Shown: positions 28,246-39,724 of the stretch, one piece after another
Position numbering within the stretch: position 1 is the first letter of the stretch
Layout: every line of letters begins with the position of its first letter
Assembly (NCBI RefSeq): GCF_002953215.1
Contig: NZ_CP026378.1
Span: forward strand, 3,144,540-3,208,539
Length of the DNA: 64,000 nt
Direction: 5' to 3'
Source of the DNA: Mixta calida
Lineage (GTDB): Bacteria > Pseudomonadota > Gammaproteobacteria > Enterobacterales > Enterobacteriaceae
Notes under the pieces: model-generated
Told to the model about the DNA's origin: nothing
The model's input: only the letters and a program-made list of their open reading frames with translations
Databases searched by the model: none
Made by a program: the position numbers and the translations under genes

Positions 28246-29973
28246 ATGATTTCAGGAATTTTAGCATCACCGGGTATCGCTTTCGGCAAGGCACTTTTGC
28301 TGAAGGAAGATGAAATCGTTATCAACCGGAAGAAAATTTCTGCCGATCAGGTTGATCAGGAAGTCGCGCGCTTTATCGAAGGCCGCCGCAAAGCCGCCGA
28401 ACAGCTCGAAGCCATTAAAATCAAAGCGGGCGAAACCTTCGGCGAAGAAAAAGAAGCGATCTTCGAAGGCCACATCATGCTGCTGGAAGATGAAGAGCTT
28501 GAGCAAGAGATCATCAGCCTGATTAAAGATGAGCTGGCTTCCGCCGACGCGGCGACCCACAGCGTGATCGAAGGCCAGGCGAAAGCGCTGGAAGAGCTGG
28601 ACGACGAATACCTGAAAGAGCGCGCCGCCGACGTGCGCGACATCGGCAAACGTCTGCTGCAGAACATCCTCGGCCTGCATATCGTCGATCTGAGCGCGAT
28701 CAAAGACGAAGTGGTGCTGGTAGCGAAAGATCTGACGCCGTCAGAAACTGCGCAGCTGAACCTGAAAAAAGTGCTGGGCTTTATCACTGACCTGGGCGGC
28801 CGCACCTCGCATACCTCTATCATGGCTCGTTCACTTGAGCTGCCTGCTATTGTCGGCACCGGTGATGTCACCAGTCGCGTTAAAAACGATGATTATGTGA
28901 TTCTGGATGGCGTTAACAACAAGGTCTACGTTAACCCGACTGCTGAAGTCATCGAAGAGCTGAAAGCGGTACAGCATCAATACCTGAGCGAGAAAAACGA
29001 ACTCGCCAAGCTGAAAGATCTGCCGGCGATCACGCTGGACGGACATCAGGTTGAAGTGGGCGCCAACATCGGCACCGTCCGCGACATTCCGGGCGCCGAG
29101 CGCAACGGCGCTGAGTGCGTCGGCCTCTACCGCACCGAATTCCTGTTTATGGACCGCGATGCGCTGCCGACCGAAGAAGAGCAGTTCCAGGCTTACAAAG
29201 CCGTCGCGGAAGCGATGGGTTCCCAGGCGGTTATCGTCCGCACCATGGACATCGGCGGCGATAAAGACCTGCCATACATGAACCTGCCGAAAGAAGAGAA
29301 CCCGTTCCTCGGCTGGCGCGCTATCCGCATCGCTATGGATCGCAAAGAGATTCTGCACGCGCAGCTGCGCGCCATCCTGCGCGCTTCCGCGTTCGGCAAG
29401 CTGCGCATCATGTTCCCGATGATCATCTCCGTTGAGGAAGTACGCTTCCTGAAAGCGGAGCTGGAGATGCTGAAAGCCCAGCTGCGCGAAGAAGGCAAAG
29501 CCTTCGACGAGGCGATCGAAGTGGGCATTATGGTGGAAACACCCGCTTCAGCGGTTATCGCACGTCATCTGGCGAAAGAAGTCGACTTCTTTAGTATTGG
29601 GACAAACGACCTGACGCAGTATACTCTGGCGGTGGATCGTGGTAACGAGCTGATTTCCCACCTTTATAACCCAATGACGCCGTCGGTTCTCGGCCTGATC
29701 AAGCAGGTTATCGATGCTTCTCACGCTGAAGGCAAGTGGACCGGCATGTGTGGTGAGCTGGCAGGTGATGAACGTGCTACACTACTGTTATTGGGAATGG
29801 GGCTGGATGAATTCAGCATGAGTGCCATTTCTATCCCGCGCATCAAGAAGATCATTCGCAACACGAACTTCGAAGATGCGAAGGCATTAGCAGAGCAGGC
29901 TCTGGCTCAACCGACCGCGGAAGAGTTGATGAACCTGGTCAACAAGTTCATTAAAGAAAAAACACTCTGCTGA
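28246..29973 (+). CDS. ptsI: PTS enzyme I
   Basis: Phosphoenolpyruvate-protein phosphotransferase of 575 residues, identical in length to E. coli. It takes phosphate from PEP and gives it to HPr. The phosphorylated histidine is in [19 protein letters not shown] (about residue 189). The PEP-binding C-terminal barrel includes [26 protein letters not shown] and the catalytic cysteine in [10 protein letters not shown]. It follows ptsH by 156 bases. The level of phosphorylated enzyme reports PEP/pyruvate balance, which fits the pyruvate-related genes earlier in the window. Confidence 0.99.
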   Translation: MISGILASPGIAFGKALLLKEDEIVINRKKISADQVDQEVARFIEGRRKAAEQLEAIKIKAGETFGEEKEAIFEGHIMLLEDEELEQEIISLIKDELASADAATHSVIEGQAKALEELDDEYLKERAADVRDIGKRLLQNILGLHIVDLSAIKDEVVLVAKDLTPSETAQLNLKKVLGFITDLGGRTSHTSIMARSLELPAIVGTGDVTSRVKNDDYVILDGVNNKVYVNPTAEVIEELKAVQHQYLSEKNELAKLKDLPAITLDGHQVEVGANIGTVRDIPGAERNGAECVGLYRTEFLFMDRDALPTEEEQFQAYKAVAEAMGSQAVIVRTMDIGGDKDLPYMNLPKEENPFLGWRAIRIAMDRKEILHAQLRAILRASAFGKLRIMFPMIISVEEVRFLKAELEMLKAQLREEGKAFDEAIEVGIMVETPASAVIARHLAKEVDFFSIGTNDLTQYTLAVDRGNELISHLYNPMTPSVLGLIKQVIDASHAEGKWTGMCGELAGDERATLLLLGMGLDEFSMSAISIPRIKKIIRNTNFEDAKALAEQALAQPTAEELMNLVNKFIKEKTLC

Positions 29974-30016
29974 TTCCGCGATACGCTGGCCCAACATTAC
30001 TGCTTAGGAGAAGATC

Positions 30017-30520
30017 ATGGGTTTTTTTTCCAAACTTTTTGGCGATAAAACAGAAAGCGCATCTGGCACCATCGAGATCGTCGCCCCGCTGTCTGGTGAG
30101 ATCGTAAATATCGAAGACGTGCCAGACGTTGTATTTGCGGAGAAAATTGTTGGTGATGGCATCGCTATCAAACCGGCAGGCAATAAAATGGTTGCTCCGG
30201 TTGATGGCACCATCGGCAAGATCTTCGAAACCAACCATGCATTCTCTATCGAATCTGATAGCGGCATTGAGCTGTTCGTTCACTTCGGTATCGATACCGT
30301 GGAGCTGAAAGGCGAAGGCTTTAAACGCATCGCGGAAGAAGGCCAGAAAGTGAAGAAAGGCGACGTCGTGATTGAGTTTGATCTGCCGCTGCTGGAAGAG
30401 AAAGCCAAATCGACGCTGACCCCGGTCGTGATCTCTAATATGGATGAGATCAAAGAGCTGACCAAGCTCACCGGTCAGGTAACCGTAGGCGAAACGCCGG
30501 TTATCCGCATCAAAAAATAA
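30017..30520 (+). CDS. crr: PTS glucose-specific EIIA component
   Basis: A 167-residue EIIA-Glc (E. coli 169). It phosphorylates the glucose permease and in its two forms drives inducer exclusion and adenylate cyclase activation. The two active histidines are in [14 protein letters not shown] and [15 protein letters not shown]. It is the last gene of the pts operon, 43 bases after ptsI, with a good AGGAG site. The loss of two residues near the N-terminus or the surface loop is not expected to matter. Confidence 0.98.
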   Translation: MGFFSKLFGDKTESASGTIEIVAPLSGEIVNIEDVPDVVFAEKIVGDGIAIKPAGNKMVAPVDGTIGKIFETNHAFSIESDSGIELFVHFGIDTVELKGEGFKRIAEEGQKVKKGDVVIEFDLPLLEEKAKSTLTPVVISNMDEIKELTKLTGQVTVGETPVIRIKK

Positions 30521-30537
30521 GGGTTAGCAAGATGCAT

Positions 30538-30568
30538 AAAACGGCGCCGAAAGGCGCCGTTTTTTTGC
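30538..30568 (+). terminator. Rho-independent terminator of the pts operon
   Basis: AAAACGGCGCC and GGCGCCGTTTT with GAAA loop and seven Ts, 17 bases past crr. Confidence 0.9.
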
Positions 30569-30582
30569 CTGCCGTTTAGCGG

Positions 30583-31932
30583 CTACCAACCCTGCCAGTG
30601 CGGCAGCCGAATCGTCATTTCCAGCCCGCCGTTACGCCCGTTCGCCGCCTGCACTTCGCCATGATGCGCCAGCACCACCTTGCGCACGATCGATAGCCCC
30701 AGCCCGTAGCCTTTGCCCTGCAACGGCGAATTAACGCGCACAAAGGGGTCGAAAATGCTGGAAAGTTTGTCGGCGTCCACGCCAGGCCCGCTGTCGCTGA
30801 CGCAGATGACGAGCCAGCCGTTATCAGATCGCAGGCTAATTTTGACTTCCTGCCCCTGGAGTGAATAGCGCAGCGCGTTGCGCACCACATTCTCCACCGC
30901 GCGCCGCACCAGCTCGGCGTTGCCCTTCATCGTATAGTCCGCCGCCTGCTCTGCCTCCAGCGTAATGGTTACGCCAGGCAGCTGCGCCTCGTAGCGCGCA
31001 TCGTTGACCACCGTCTCCAGCAGGCCGCAAAGATCGAAATATTGCTCGTCGGGCATCTTTTCATTTTCGGCGCGCGACAGCGTCAACAGCTCGCCAATCA
31101 TCTTGTCCAGCCTCTGCGCCTCTTCATCAATACGATCGAGCGAGGCGTTAACCGACTCCGGCGTCTGTCGCGCCAGTCCGGTCGCCAGCTGCAGGCGCGC
31201 CAGCGGTGAGCGCAGCTCGTGGGAAATATCGTGCAGCAGCTCCTCGCGCGCCTTTACCAGCACCGCCAGACGCTCCACCATCGCATCGAAATCGCGCGCC
31301 ACCATCGACAGCTCATCGTGACGACGGCGCATTTGCGGCCAAAGCCGCACGGAGAGATCGCCGTTCGAGACGCGCGTAAAGCCCAGCCTGAGCTGGCGCA
31401 TCGGCCGCGTCAGGTTCCACGCCAGCAGCGAGCTGAACAGCAATCCCGTCAGGCCGGCAAACCAGAAGATCGGCTCCGGGATATTAAGGATTTTACGCGG
31501 CGGGCCGCCCATTTGACTGTCTTCGCGCAGCCCTTTTACATCGTAGCGCAGCTGATACTGTTGACCATCCGCGCCGGTCACCCACTCCACCACCTGATCG
31601 GGATAGCCACGATTCTGCGGCGCGGAAAGCTGCTGACGCGGTACTTCCTGCGGCGGGGAAGGCATCGGCGTTACGGAGAAGAAGCGACGATCGCCGGGCG
31701 ACCAGTCCGACATCATATTATCCAGCGCTGGCAGGCCGCCATGCTGTAACACCGATACGGCGGAGGCCATCTGCAAATTGACGATGCGTCGCGTCGCGAT
31801 ATATTCCGGCGGCTCGCGGTGCTTGCCATACAGGGTAAAGCCCAGCCACAGCAGCTGGCTGATAAGGAAAAACACCAGCCAGAAGCCAAACAGAATTTTC
31901 CAGAACAGGCGACCGCGGAAACGGCTTTTCAT
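30583..31932 (-). CDS. Sensor histidine kinase, CpxA-like
   Basis: A membrane kinase of 449 residues. TM1 is at about 10-35, a periplasmic sensor domain rich in Pro/Gln spans about 36-165, and TM2 is at about 165-187. A HAMP linker follows, then a HisKA box with LLHDISHELRSPLARLQLA and an HATPase with NVVRNALRYS, SDSGPGVD and GKGYGLGLSIV. It resembles CpxA in layout, but the periplasmic region and place differ, so it is a paralogue rather than cpxA itself. Its start overlaps the regulator gene's end by four bases. It faces a divergent MacAB-type pump that it likely controls. Confidence 0.87.
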   Translation of the reverse strand: MKSRFRGRLFWKILFGFWLVFFLISQLLWLGFTLYGKHREPPEYIATRRIVNLQMASAVSVLQHGGLPALDNMMSDWSPGDRRFFSVTPMPSPPQEVPRQQLSAPQNRGYPDQVVEWVTGADGQQYQLRYDVKGLREDSQMGGPPRKILNIPEPIFWFAGLTGLLFSSLLAWNLTRPMRQLRLGFTRVSNGDLSVRLWPQMRRRHDELSMVARDFDAMVERLAVLVKAREELLHDISHELRSPLARLQLATGLARQTPESVNASLDRIDEEAQRLDKMIGELLTLSRAENEKMPDEQYFDLCGLLETVVNDARYEAQLPGVTITLEAEQAADYTMKGNAELVRRAVENVVRNALRYSLQGQEVKISLRSDNGWLVICVSDSGPGVDADKLSSIFDPFVRVNSPLQGKGYGLGLSIVRKVVLAHHGEVQAANGRNGGLEMTIRLPHWQGW

Positions 31933-32609
31933 CGAATGCGGTAGCCGATGCTGCGCACGGTTTCGATATTAATCGTGTCGCCGGCCAGGCCCGCCAGCTT
32001 CTGACGGATGTTGCTGATATGCACGTCGACGCTGCGATCGTAAGCCTCGCGCGGACGCCCCAGCCCCTTTTCTGATAGTTCGTCTTTCGTCACTACGCGG
32101 TCGGGCGAACGCAGCAGCAGGTCGAGCAGATTGAATTCCGAAGCGGTAAGATCGAACGGCCTGTTTTTCCATTCGCTGATGCGCGTCGCCGGGTTCAGCG
32201 ACAGATCGCGCCAGCGCACGACTTCTTTTTTCTCCTGTAACGCAGGCTGCTCGTCGAAGCGGCGCAGCACCGCACGCAGGCGCGCCACCAGCTCTCGCGG
32301 ATAGCACGGCTTCGGCACGTAATCATCAGCGCCCATCTCCAGGCCAATTACCCGATCGATATTGTCCCCTTTCGCGGTCAGCATAATGATCGGAATGCGG
32401 CTGCTTTGCCGCACCTGACGCAGCACGTCCGTCCCGCTCATATCGGGCAGCATAATATCGAGGATGACCGCCTGGAATTCGCCGGACAGCGCGCCGTCGA
32501 TGCCCGCCTGGCCGGTCAGCACCAGCGAGGCGTCGAAGCCTTCGCCAATCAAATATTCGCTGAGCATGGTGCCCAGCTCAAGGTCGTCGTCAACTAACAG
32601 AATCTTCAT
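31929..32609 (-). CDS. OmpR-family response regulator, CpxR-like
   Basis: A 226-residue regulator with receiver and winged-helix domains. The acidic pocket is VDDD at residues 6-9, the phospho-acceptor is Asp51 in AVILDIMLPDMSG, and the switch lysine is in MGADDYVPKPCYPREL. The DNA-binding end has LGRPREAYDRSVDVHISNIR and TVRSIGYRIR, like CpxR. It is cotranscribed with the kinase gene (ATGA overlap). It is divergent from the macAB-like operon with 160 bases between starts, where its binding site probably lies. The inducing signal is unknown. Confidence 0.88.
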   Translation of the reverse strand: MKILLVDDDLELGTMLSEYLIGEGFDASLVLTGQAGIDGALSGEFQAVILDIMLPDMSGTDVLRQVRQSSRIPIIMLTAKGDNIDRVIGLEMGADDYVPKPCYPRELVARLRAVLRRFDEQPALQEKKEVVRWRDLSLNPATRISEWKNRPFDLTASEFNLLDLLLRSPDRVVTKDELSEKGLGRPREAYDRSVDVHISNIRQKLAGLAGDTINIETVRSIGYRIR

Positions 32610-32770
32610 GCGTCTACTCTCACAAACGGTTGGCGCTATTTTGACCTTAAGCGGAAAGATGCGCAGCAGGATTTACTGAATCCTTACAGATATTCGCGCC
32701 ATATTAAGCTGTCGTTTCACTTTATTGTGGCAGGCTTTTACGTTATACCAGTGCTTTCTTCGTACCAGGG

Positions 32771-33985
32771 ATGTTTGCCATGGCATTACGCCGCACCTTA
32801 TTCAGCCGTAAAGGACTTTTGCTGCTGGTTTTGTTGATTGTAGCTGCTGTTGTCGTCTGGGCGCTGCTGCGTCCGAAACAGGGACCGGCAGCGTTTCTCA
32901 CCGCAACCGTAGAACAGCGCCCGTTACAGCAGGCGGTGCTGGCGGACGGCACGCTGTCGGCCAGCAAGCTGGTCAGCGTCGGCGCGCAGGCGTCCGGTCA
33001 GATCAAGCGCCTGCTGGTCGAGCTGGGCGATCAGGTCAAACAGGGGCAGCTGGTCGCGGAGATCGACAGCATGACTCAGCAGAACGCCCTGCAAAATGCG
33101 CAGGCGGCGCTAAAGAATATTGAAGCGCAGCGCGCGGTCAAAGAGGCGCAGTTGAGCAACTATCGCGCGGCCTTTGCCCGCCAGAAAGCGATGCTGACGA
33201 AAAACCTGACGCCGAAAGCGGACTATGACGACGCGCTGACGACACTGAGCGCTACCGAAGCGGAAATCCGCGCGCTGGATGCGCAAATCGTACAGGCGCA
33301 GATTGAGGTCAACACGGCGCAGGTCAATCTGGGCTATACCCGCATCGTTTCCCCTATCGACGGCACCGTGGTCTCCGTGCCGGTTGAGGAAGGCCAGACG
33401 GTTAACGCCGTACAGAGCGCGCCGACGCTGATCAAGGTAGCGAATCTCGACACCATGACGGTGAAAGCGCAGATTTCCGAAGCCGACGTGATCAACGTCC
33501 AGCCGGGCATGAAAGTCTGGTTCACCATCCTCGGCGAACCGAACCGCCGCTACGAGGCGACGCTGCGCGCCATCGAACCGGCGCCTGACTCCATCAACCA
33601 GGACAGCACCAGCAGCCTGACCAGCTCATCAAGTAGCGCCAGCGATAAAAAGGCGATCTACTATTACGGTCTGTTCGATGTGCCTAACCCGCAGCACCGC
33701 CTGCGCATCTCCATGTCGGCGGAGGTGCATATCGTGCTGGGCGAACGTCCGAATGCGCTGGTGATCCCGGCAACCGCCATCGACACTATCGACGGCAAAA
33801 CGTCGGTGCAGGTGGTTGACAACCAGCAGCGCGTCACGCGACGCGAAATAAAGGTGGGCCTGAACGATAACGTGGAAGCGGAAATTATCTCCGGCCTGAA
33901 GGTGGGCGAGAAAGTCGTGCTGAGCCAGCGCGCTACGGCGGATGCGACGTCAGGCAGCCCCGATCACGGTCCAGGGCCTCGCTGA
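32771..33985 (+). CDS. macA: MacA-like periplasmic adaptor of an ABC export system
   Basis: A 404-residue membrane fusion protein. An N-terminal membrane anchor (residues about 15-32) leads to a lipoyl domain with [20 protein letters not shown], a coiled-coil hairpin (about 100-180), and beta-barrel parts with [21 protein letters not shown] Ser/Thr-rich insertion ([11 protein letters not shown]) near residue 283 is absent from E. coli MacA. It should join the MacB-like ABC protein to TolC. ATG at 32780 is an equally possible start with AGGGATG ahead. The symbol is by family; whether it is the true macA orthologue or a paralogue is open. Confidence 0.85.
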   Translation: MFAMALRRTLFSRKGLLLLVLLIVAAVVVWALLRPKQGPAAFLTATVEQRPLQQAVLADGTLSASKLVSVGAQASGQIKRLLVELGDQVKQGQLVAEIDSMTQQNALQNAQAALKNIEAQRAVKEAQLSNYRAAFARQKAMLTKNLTPKADYDDALTTLSATEAEIRALDAQIVQAQIEVNTAQVNLGYTRIVSPIDGTVVSVPVEEGQTVNAVQSAPTLIKVANLDTMTVKAQISEADVINVQPGMKVWFTILGEPNRRYEATLRAIEPAPDSINQDSTSSLTSSSSSASDKKAIYYYGLFDVPNPQHRLRISMSAEVHIVLGERPNALVIPATAIDTIDGKTSVQVVDNQQRVTRREIKVGLNDNVEAEIISGLKVGEKVVLSQRATADATSGSPDHGPGPR

Positions 33986-35925
33986 TGGCGCTGCTGGAAC
34001 TCCATAACATCAGCCGCTCTTTTCAGAACGGCGAACAGCAGGTGCAGGTGCTGCGCGACATCAACCTGAGCATCGATTCAGGCGAGTTCGTCGCCATCGT
34101 CGGGCAGTCCGGCTCCGGCAAATCGACGTTGATGAACATTCTCGGCTGCCTGGATAAGTCGAGCGCCGGCGAATACCGCGTTGCCGGCCGGGCGGTTTCC
34201 ACGCTGGATGACGATGCGCTGGCGGCGCTGCGGCGCGAGCATTTCGGCTTTATCTTCCAGCGCTATCACCTGTTGAGCGAGCTGACGGCGCTGGGCAATG
34301 CGGAAATGCCCGCGATCTATGCCGGCCAGGCGCCGCAGGCGCGCCGTGAACGCGCCGCCGCCCTGCTCACCCGGCTCGGCCTCGGCGAGCGCCTCCACTA
34401 TCGGCCCGGTCAGCTCTCCGGCGGCCAGCAGCAGCGCGTCAGTATTGCGCGCGCGCTGATGAACGGCGGCGAAGTCATTCTTGCCGATGAGCCGACCGGC
34501 GCGCTCGACAGCCACAGCGGCGAAGAGGTGATGCGCATCCTGCACGACCTGCATCAGCAAGGGCACACTATCGTTATCGTGACGCACGATATGCAAATTG
34601 CGCAGCATGCGCAGCGCATCATTGAGATCCGTGACGGGGAGATTCTCAGCGACAGCCGCCAGCAGAGCGTCGCGCCCGCCGCGCCGCGCGCGCTGACTGA
34701 GCGCGAACAGGGCAACGCCTGGCGCGCCGCGCGCGACCGGCTGACCGAAGCGTTTCGTATGGCGTTGGTTTCAATGCTGTCGCAGCGGCTGCGCACCTTT
34801 CTCACCATGCTCGGCATTATTATTGGCATCGCTTCGGTCGTGGCGGTGGTGGCGCTGGGGAAAGGGTCGCAACAGAAAATCCTGCAGGAGATCAGCGCGA
34901 TGGGCACCAGCACGCTGGACATTTTCCCCGGCAACGATTTCGGCGATATGCATTCGTCGGCCATTCAGACGCTGCGCGCCAGCGATGCCGATGCGCTGGC
35001 CTATCAGCCCTATGTCCATAGCGTCACGCCGTCGCTCTCCGCCAGCACCACGCTGAAATATCGCAACCAGGCGCTTTCAGTGATGGTCAACGGCGTCGGC
35101 GAGCAGTTCTTCGCCGTGCGCGGCTATCGTCTGTCGCAGGGGATGGCGTTCGATCGTCAGGGCGTCGATCGCCTGGCGCAGGAGGCGGTGATTGATGAAA
35201 ACACCCTGAAGCGTCTCTTCCCGAACGGCGAAAATCCGCTGGGCCAGGTGGTGCTCTTCGGCAATATGCCGGTGCGGATTATCGGCGTCGCCACGCGCCA
35301 GAGCAGCTTCGGCAGCGACAGCAACCTTAACCTGTGGGTGCCCTACACCACGGTAATGAAGCGCATGGTCGGACAAACCTGGCTGAGCGGCATTACCGTC
35401 AGGGTGCGCGACAACATCGATCTGTCACTGGCGGAACAGGGCGTGACGCGCCTGCTGACGCAGCGCCATAATGGCAAGGATTTCTTTATCCTCAACACCG
35501 ACAGCATTCGTCAGACAATTGAAACCACCACCAATACCATGACGCTGCTGGTGGCGATGATCGCGCTGATTTCGCTGCTGGTCGGCGGCATCGGCGTGAT
35601 GAATATCATGCTGGTGTCGGTCACGGAGCGCACGCGCGAGATCGGCGTGCGCATGGCGGTCGGCGCGCGTGCCAGCGATATTATGCAGCAGTTCCTGATT
35701 GAGGCGGTGCTGGTGTGTCTCACCGGCGGCATTATCGGCGTGCTGCTGTCGCTGGTGCCGGGCATTATCCTGGCGCAGACCACCAGCAGCTTCGGCATGA
35801 TTTATTCACCCTTCTCAATCGTGGCGGCCTTCGTCTGCTCCAGCCTGATCGGGGTTATCTTCGGCTTTTTCCCGGCGCGACGCGCGGCACGGCTCGATCC
35901 TATTCACGCGCTGGAGCGTGAATAG
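33985..35925 (+). CDS. macB: MacB-like ABC transporter (ATPase-permease fusion)
   Basis: A 646-residue fusion of an ABC ATPase and a four-helix FtsX-type permease, E. coli MacB being 648. Walker A is [15 protein letters not shown], the signature [15 protein letters not shown], and Walker [17 protein letters not shown]. The first membrane helix is near residue 270, a large periplasmic domain follows to about 520, and three helices end the protein with [20 protein letters not shown]. It powers export of macrolides, heat-stable toxins or lipopeptides in known members. Its start overlaps the adaptor stop by one base (TGATG). Confidence 0.9.
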   Translation: MALLELHNISRSFQNGEQQVQVLRDINLSIDSGEFVAIVGQSGSGKSTLMNILGCLDKSSAGEYRVAGRAVSTLDDDALAALRREHFGFIFQRYHLLSELTALGNAEMPAIYAGQAPQARRERAAALLTRLGLGERLHYRPGQLSGGQQQRVSIARALMNGGEVILADEPTGALDSHSGEEVMRILHDLHQQGHTIVIVTHDMQIAQHAQRIIEIRDGEILSDSRQQSVAPAAPRALTEREQGNAWRAARDRLTEAFRMALVSMLSQRLRTFLTMLGIIIGIASVVAVVALGKGSQQKILQEISAMGTSTLDIFPGNDFGDMHSSAIQTLRASDADALAYQPYVHSVTPSLSASTTLKYRNQALSVMVNGVGEQFFAVRGYRLSQGMAFDRQGVDRLAQEAVIDENTLKRLFPNGENPLGQVVLFGNMPVRIIGVATRQSSFGSDSNLNLWVPYTTVMKRMVGQTWLSGITVRVRDNIDLSLAEQGVTRLLTQRHNGKDFFILNTDSIRQTIETTTNTMTLLVAMIALISLLVGGIGVMNIMLVSVTERTREIGVRMAVGARASDIMQQFLIEAVLVCLTGGIIGVLLSLVPGIILAQTTSSFGMIYSPFSIVAAFVCSSLIGVIFGFFPARRAARLDPIHALERE

Positions 35926-35958
35926 CCTCCGTTGACGGCGACAGAGCCCGGATATGGA

Positions 35959-35986
35959 AACGGCCCCTGAAGGGGCCGTTTTTTTA
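35959..35986. terminator. Terminator between convergent macB-like gene and cysM
   Basis: ACGGCCCC and GGGGCCGT pair around TGAA and are followed by TTTTTTT on the plus strand. It serves macB; the T-run overlaps the cysM stop codon. Confidence 0.88.
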
Positions 35987-36862
35987 ATAGACGCCGGTGG
36001 AAAGGTAGCGGTCGCCGCGGTCGCAGATAATAGCGACCACCACGCTGCCCGGATTTTCCGTGGCGATGCGAATGGCGCCCGCCACCGCGCCGCCGGAGCT
36101 GACGCCGCAGAAGATGCCTTCACGCCGCGCCAGCTGCCGCATGGTCTCTTCGGCCTCCTGCTGCGCCATATCCACAATGCGATCGATCAGCTCAGGCTGG
36201 TAGATGCCCGGCATATAGGCGGCGGGCCAGCGGCGAATGCCAGGTATGCTGCTGCCCTCCTGCGGCTGTAGCCCGATAATCTGCACCTGCGGGTTTTGTT
36301 CTTTCAGATAGCGACCGACGCCGGTAATGGTGCCGGTGGTGCCCATGCTGGAAACGAAATGGGTGAGGCGCCCGTGGCTTTGACGCCAGATCTCCGGGCC
36401 GGTAGTGGCGTAGTGGCCCAGCGGGTTGTCCGGGTTGTTGAACTGATCCAGCACCTTGCCTTCGCCGCGCGCCGCCATCGCCTGGGCCAGATCGCGCGCC
36501 CCTTCCATGCCCTGCTCGCGGCTGACCAGCACCAGCTCGGCGCCGTAGGCGCGCATCGCCGCCTGACGCTCCTGGCTCATATTATCCGGCATCAGCAGCT
36601 TCAGGCGATATCCCTTCATTGCGGCGATCATCGCCAGCGCAATGCCGGTATTGCCGCTGGTCGCTTCAATCAGCAGATCGCCGGGGCTGATTTCGCCGCG
36701 CTGTTCGGCGCGCTGGATCATCGACAGCGCAGCGCGATCTTTCACTGAACCGGCGGGATTATTACCCTCCAGCTTCAGCCAGATCTCGCTGCCGTTGGCG
36801 GGCGTCAGGCGCTGTAATGTAATCAACGGCGTATTGCCGATGGTGTTTTCCAGAGTGGTCAC
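35984..36862 (-). CDS. cysM: Cysteine synthase B
   Basis: A PLP enzyme of 292 residues that makes cysteine, or S-sulfocysteine when thiosulfate is used. The PLP lysine is in NNPAGSVKDRAALSMI, and [18 protein letters not shown] and SSMGTTGTITGVGRYLK follow. It starts at GTG (36860-36862), which aligns with family starts (TTLENTIGNTPL); the longer open frame upstream is not conserved. It ends GDRYLSTGVY, about eleven residues before the E. coli end. It closes the cysPTWA-cysM cluster, 75 bases after cysA, fitting thiosulfate use by the upstream importer. Confidence 0.95.
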   Translation of the reverse strand: MTTLENTIGNTPLITLQRLTPANGSEIWLKLEGNNPAGSVKDRAALSMIQRAEQRGEISPGDLLIEATSGNTGIALAMIAAMKGYRLKLLMPDNMSQERQAAMRAYGAELVLVSREQGMEGARDLAQAMAARGEGKVLDQFNNPDNPLGHYATTGPEIWRQSHGRLTHFVSSMGTTGTITGVGRYLKEQNPQVQIIGLQPQEGSSIPGIRRWPAAYMPGIYQPELIDRIVDMAQQEAEETMRQLARREGIFCGVSSGGAVAGAIRIATENPGSVVVAIICDRGDRYLSTGVY

Positions 36863-36937
36863 GATATTTTTCCCGGCAGGCAAAATGAAGCGGGCGGGAA
36901 AATCCCGCCCTGGCACGCTATAAGAAGTGAGAAAATA

Positions 36938-38015
<1,078 letters not shown>

Positions 38016-38026
<11 letters not shown>

Positions 38027-38891
38027 GATTTCCCTCCTGCTGTAAACGCTTCTGCTGGTTCTCTAACCGCCATTGCAGCGCGCTTTTCAGAAACAGTGTC
38101 ACTATCGCCATCAGGGTCAGCAGCGCGGCAGCGGTAAAAGCGCCGACGGTGTTGTAGTCCTGATGCAGTAATTCAACCTGCAGCGGCAGCGTATAGGTCT
38201 CGCCGCGAATCGATCCCGACACCACCGAGACCGCGCCAAATTCGCCGATGGCGCGCGCGTTAGTCAGCACCACGCCGTAGAGCAGCGCCCAGCGGATGTT
38301 GGGCAGCGTGACGCGGCGAAACATTTGCCAGCCCGACGCGCCCAGCAGCACCGCCGCTTCGTCTTCCTGGCTGCCCTGGCTGAGCATCACCGGCACCAGT
38401 TCGCGCACCACAAATGGGCAGGTCACGAAGATGGTCGCCATCACAATGCCGGGCCACGAGAACATCAGCTGAATGCTGTGCGCGTCAAGCCAGCCGCCGA
38501 TGGGACCGTTAACGCCCCAGAACAGCAGATAAATCAGGCCCGCCACCACCGGCGACACCGCAAACGGGATATCGAACAGTGTCAGCAGCAGCTGGCGTCC
38601 GGGGAAGGTAAAACGCGTCACCAGCCAGGCGAGCAGCGTACCGAACACCAGATTAACCGGCACGGTAATCAGCGCCACCAGCACCGTCAGCCAGATAGCG
38701 TGCAGCATATCGGGATCGGTCAGGTTGCTCAGTGCGGCGACCACGCCCTGCGCCAGCGCCTCGGTGAAAATCGCGATCAGCGGCACTACCAGCAGCAGAA
38801 ACGAGATCAGCACGCCAAGCGCGATCAGCAGCCATTTGCCCCAGTTGATACGCTGGCGCGCCACGCCGTTCAATTGTGTAACGTCAGCCAT
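38016..38891 (-). CDS. cysW: Sulfate/thiosulfate permease CysW
   Basis: An inner-membrane permease of 291 residues (same as E. coli) with about six helices. The binding-protein-dependent transport signature [22 protein letters not shown] sits in the C-terminal half, preceded by [15 protein letters not shown]. It overlaps cysT by one base at its start and cysA by 11 bases at its end, so the cluster is one operon. Confidence 0.97.
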
Positions 38892-39724
38892 TAGTGACCT
38901 CCCAAACGACGACCAAAGCGGCTCTGCAACGTGTTAATCGCGAACAGCAGCAGCAGCGAGGCGGCGAGGATCACCGACGCGATGGCGCTGGCGGCCGGAT
39001 AGTCGAACTCCTGCAGGCGAATAAAAATCATCAACGAGGTCACTTCCGTCTTCCAGGCGATATTGCCGGCGATAAAGATCACCGCGCCGAACTCGCCCAG
39101 ACTGCGAGTAAAAGAGAGCGCGGTGCCCGCCAGCAGCGCTGGCGCCACTTCCGGCAGCACCACGCGACGAAAGCTTTGCCACGGCGTCGCGCCGAGGGTT
39201 TGCGCCGCCTCTTCATACTCAGGTCCCAGCTCTTCCAGCACCGGCTGGACGGTGCGCACCACAAACGGGATGCTGGTAAAGGCCATCGCCACGGCGATGC
39301 CCAGCCAGGTATAAGAAACTTTGATATCGAACTGCGCCAGCCACTGACCGTACCAGCCGTTGACCGAAAACAGCCCCGCCAGCGTCAGGCCCGCCACCGC
39401 CGTCGGCAGCGCGAACGGCAGGTCCATCAGCCCGTCGAGCAGGCTACGGCCGGGGAAACGATAGCGCGTCAAAATCCAGGCCATCAGCATGCCGAACAGC
39501 GCATTGAAGATTGACGCCACGCCCGCCGAGAGCAGTGTCACCTTATAGGCCGCTACCACCTGCGGGTTAGTAATCACTTCCCAGTACTGCGCGAGCGACA
39601 TTTGCGACAGCTGCATCAGCAGGGCGCTCAGCGGCAGCAGCAGGATCAGACAGGTAAAGAACAGGCTGCTGCCGAGGCTGATGCCGAATCCCGGAAGTAC
39701 GCGCTTACTACTTGCTAAGAACAT
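38891..39724 (-). CDS. cysT: Sulfate/thiosulfate permease CysT
   Basis: The second permease subunit (also named CysU), 277 residues, same as E. coli. It has six membrane helices and the EAA-loop motif EYEEAAQTLGATPWQSFRRV that contacts CysA. One-base overlaps with cysP upstream and cysW downstream show tight translational coupling. Confidence 0.97.
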   Translation of the reverse strand: MFLASSKRVLPGFGISLGSSLFFTCLILLLPLSALLMQLSQMSLAQYWEVITNPQVVAAYKVTLLSAGVASIFNALFGMLMAWILTRYRFPGRSLLDGLMDLPFALPTAVAGLTLAGLFSVNGWYGQWLAQFDIKVSYTWLGIAVAMAFTSIPFVVRTVQPVLEELGPEYEEAAQTLGATPWQSFRRVVLPEVAPALLAGTALSFTRSLGEFGAVIFIAGNIAWKTEVTSLMIFIRLQEFDYPAASAIASVILAASLLLLFAINTLQSRFGRRLGGH

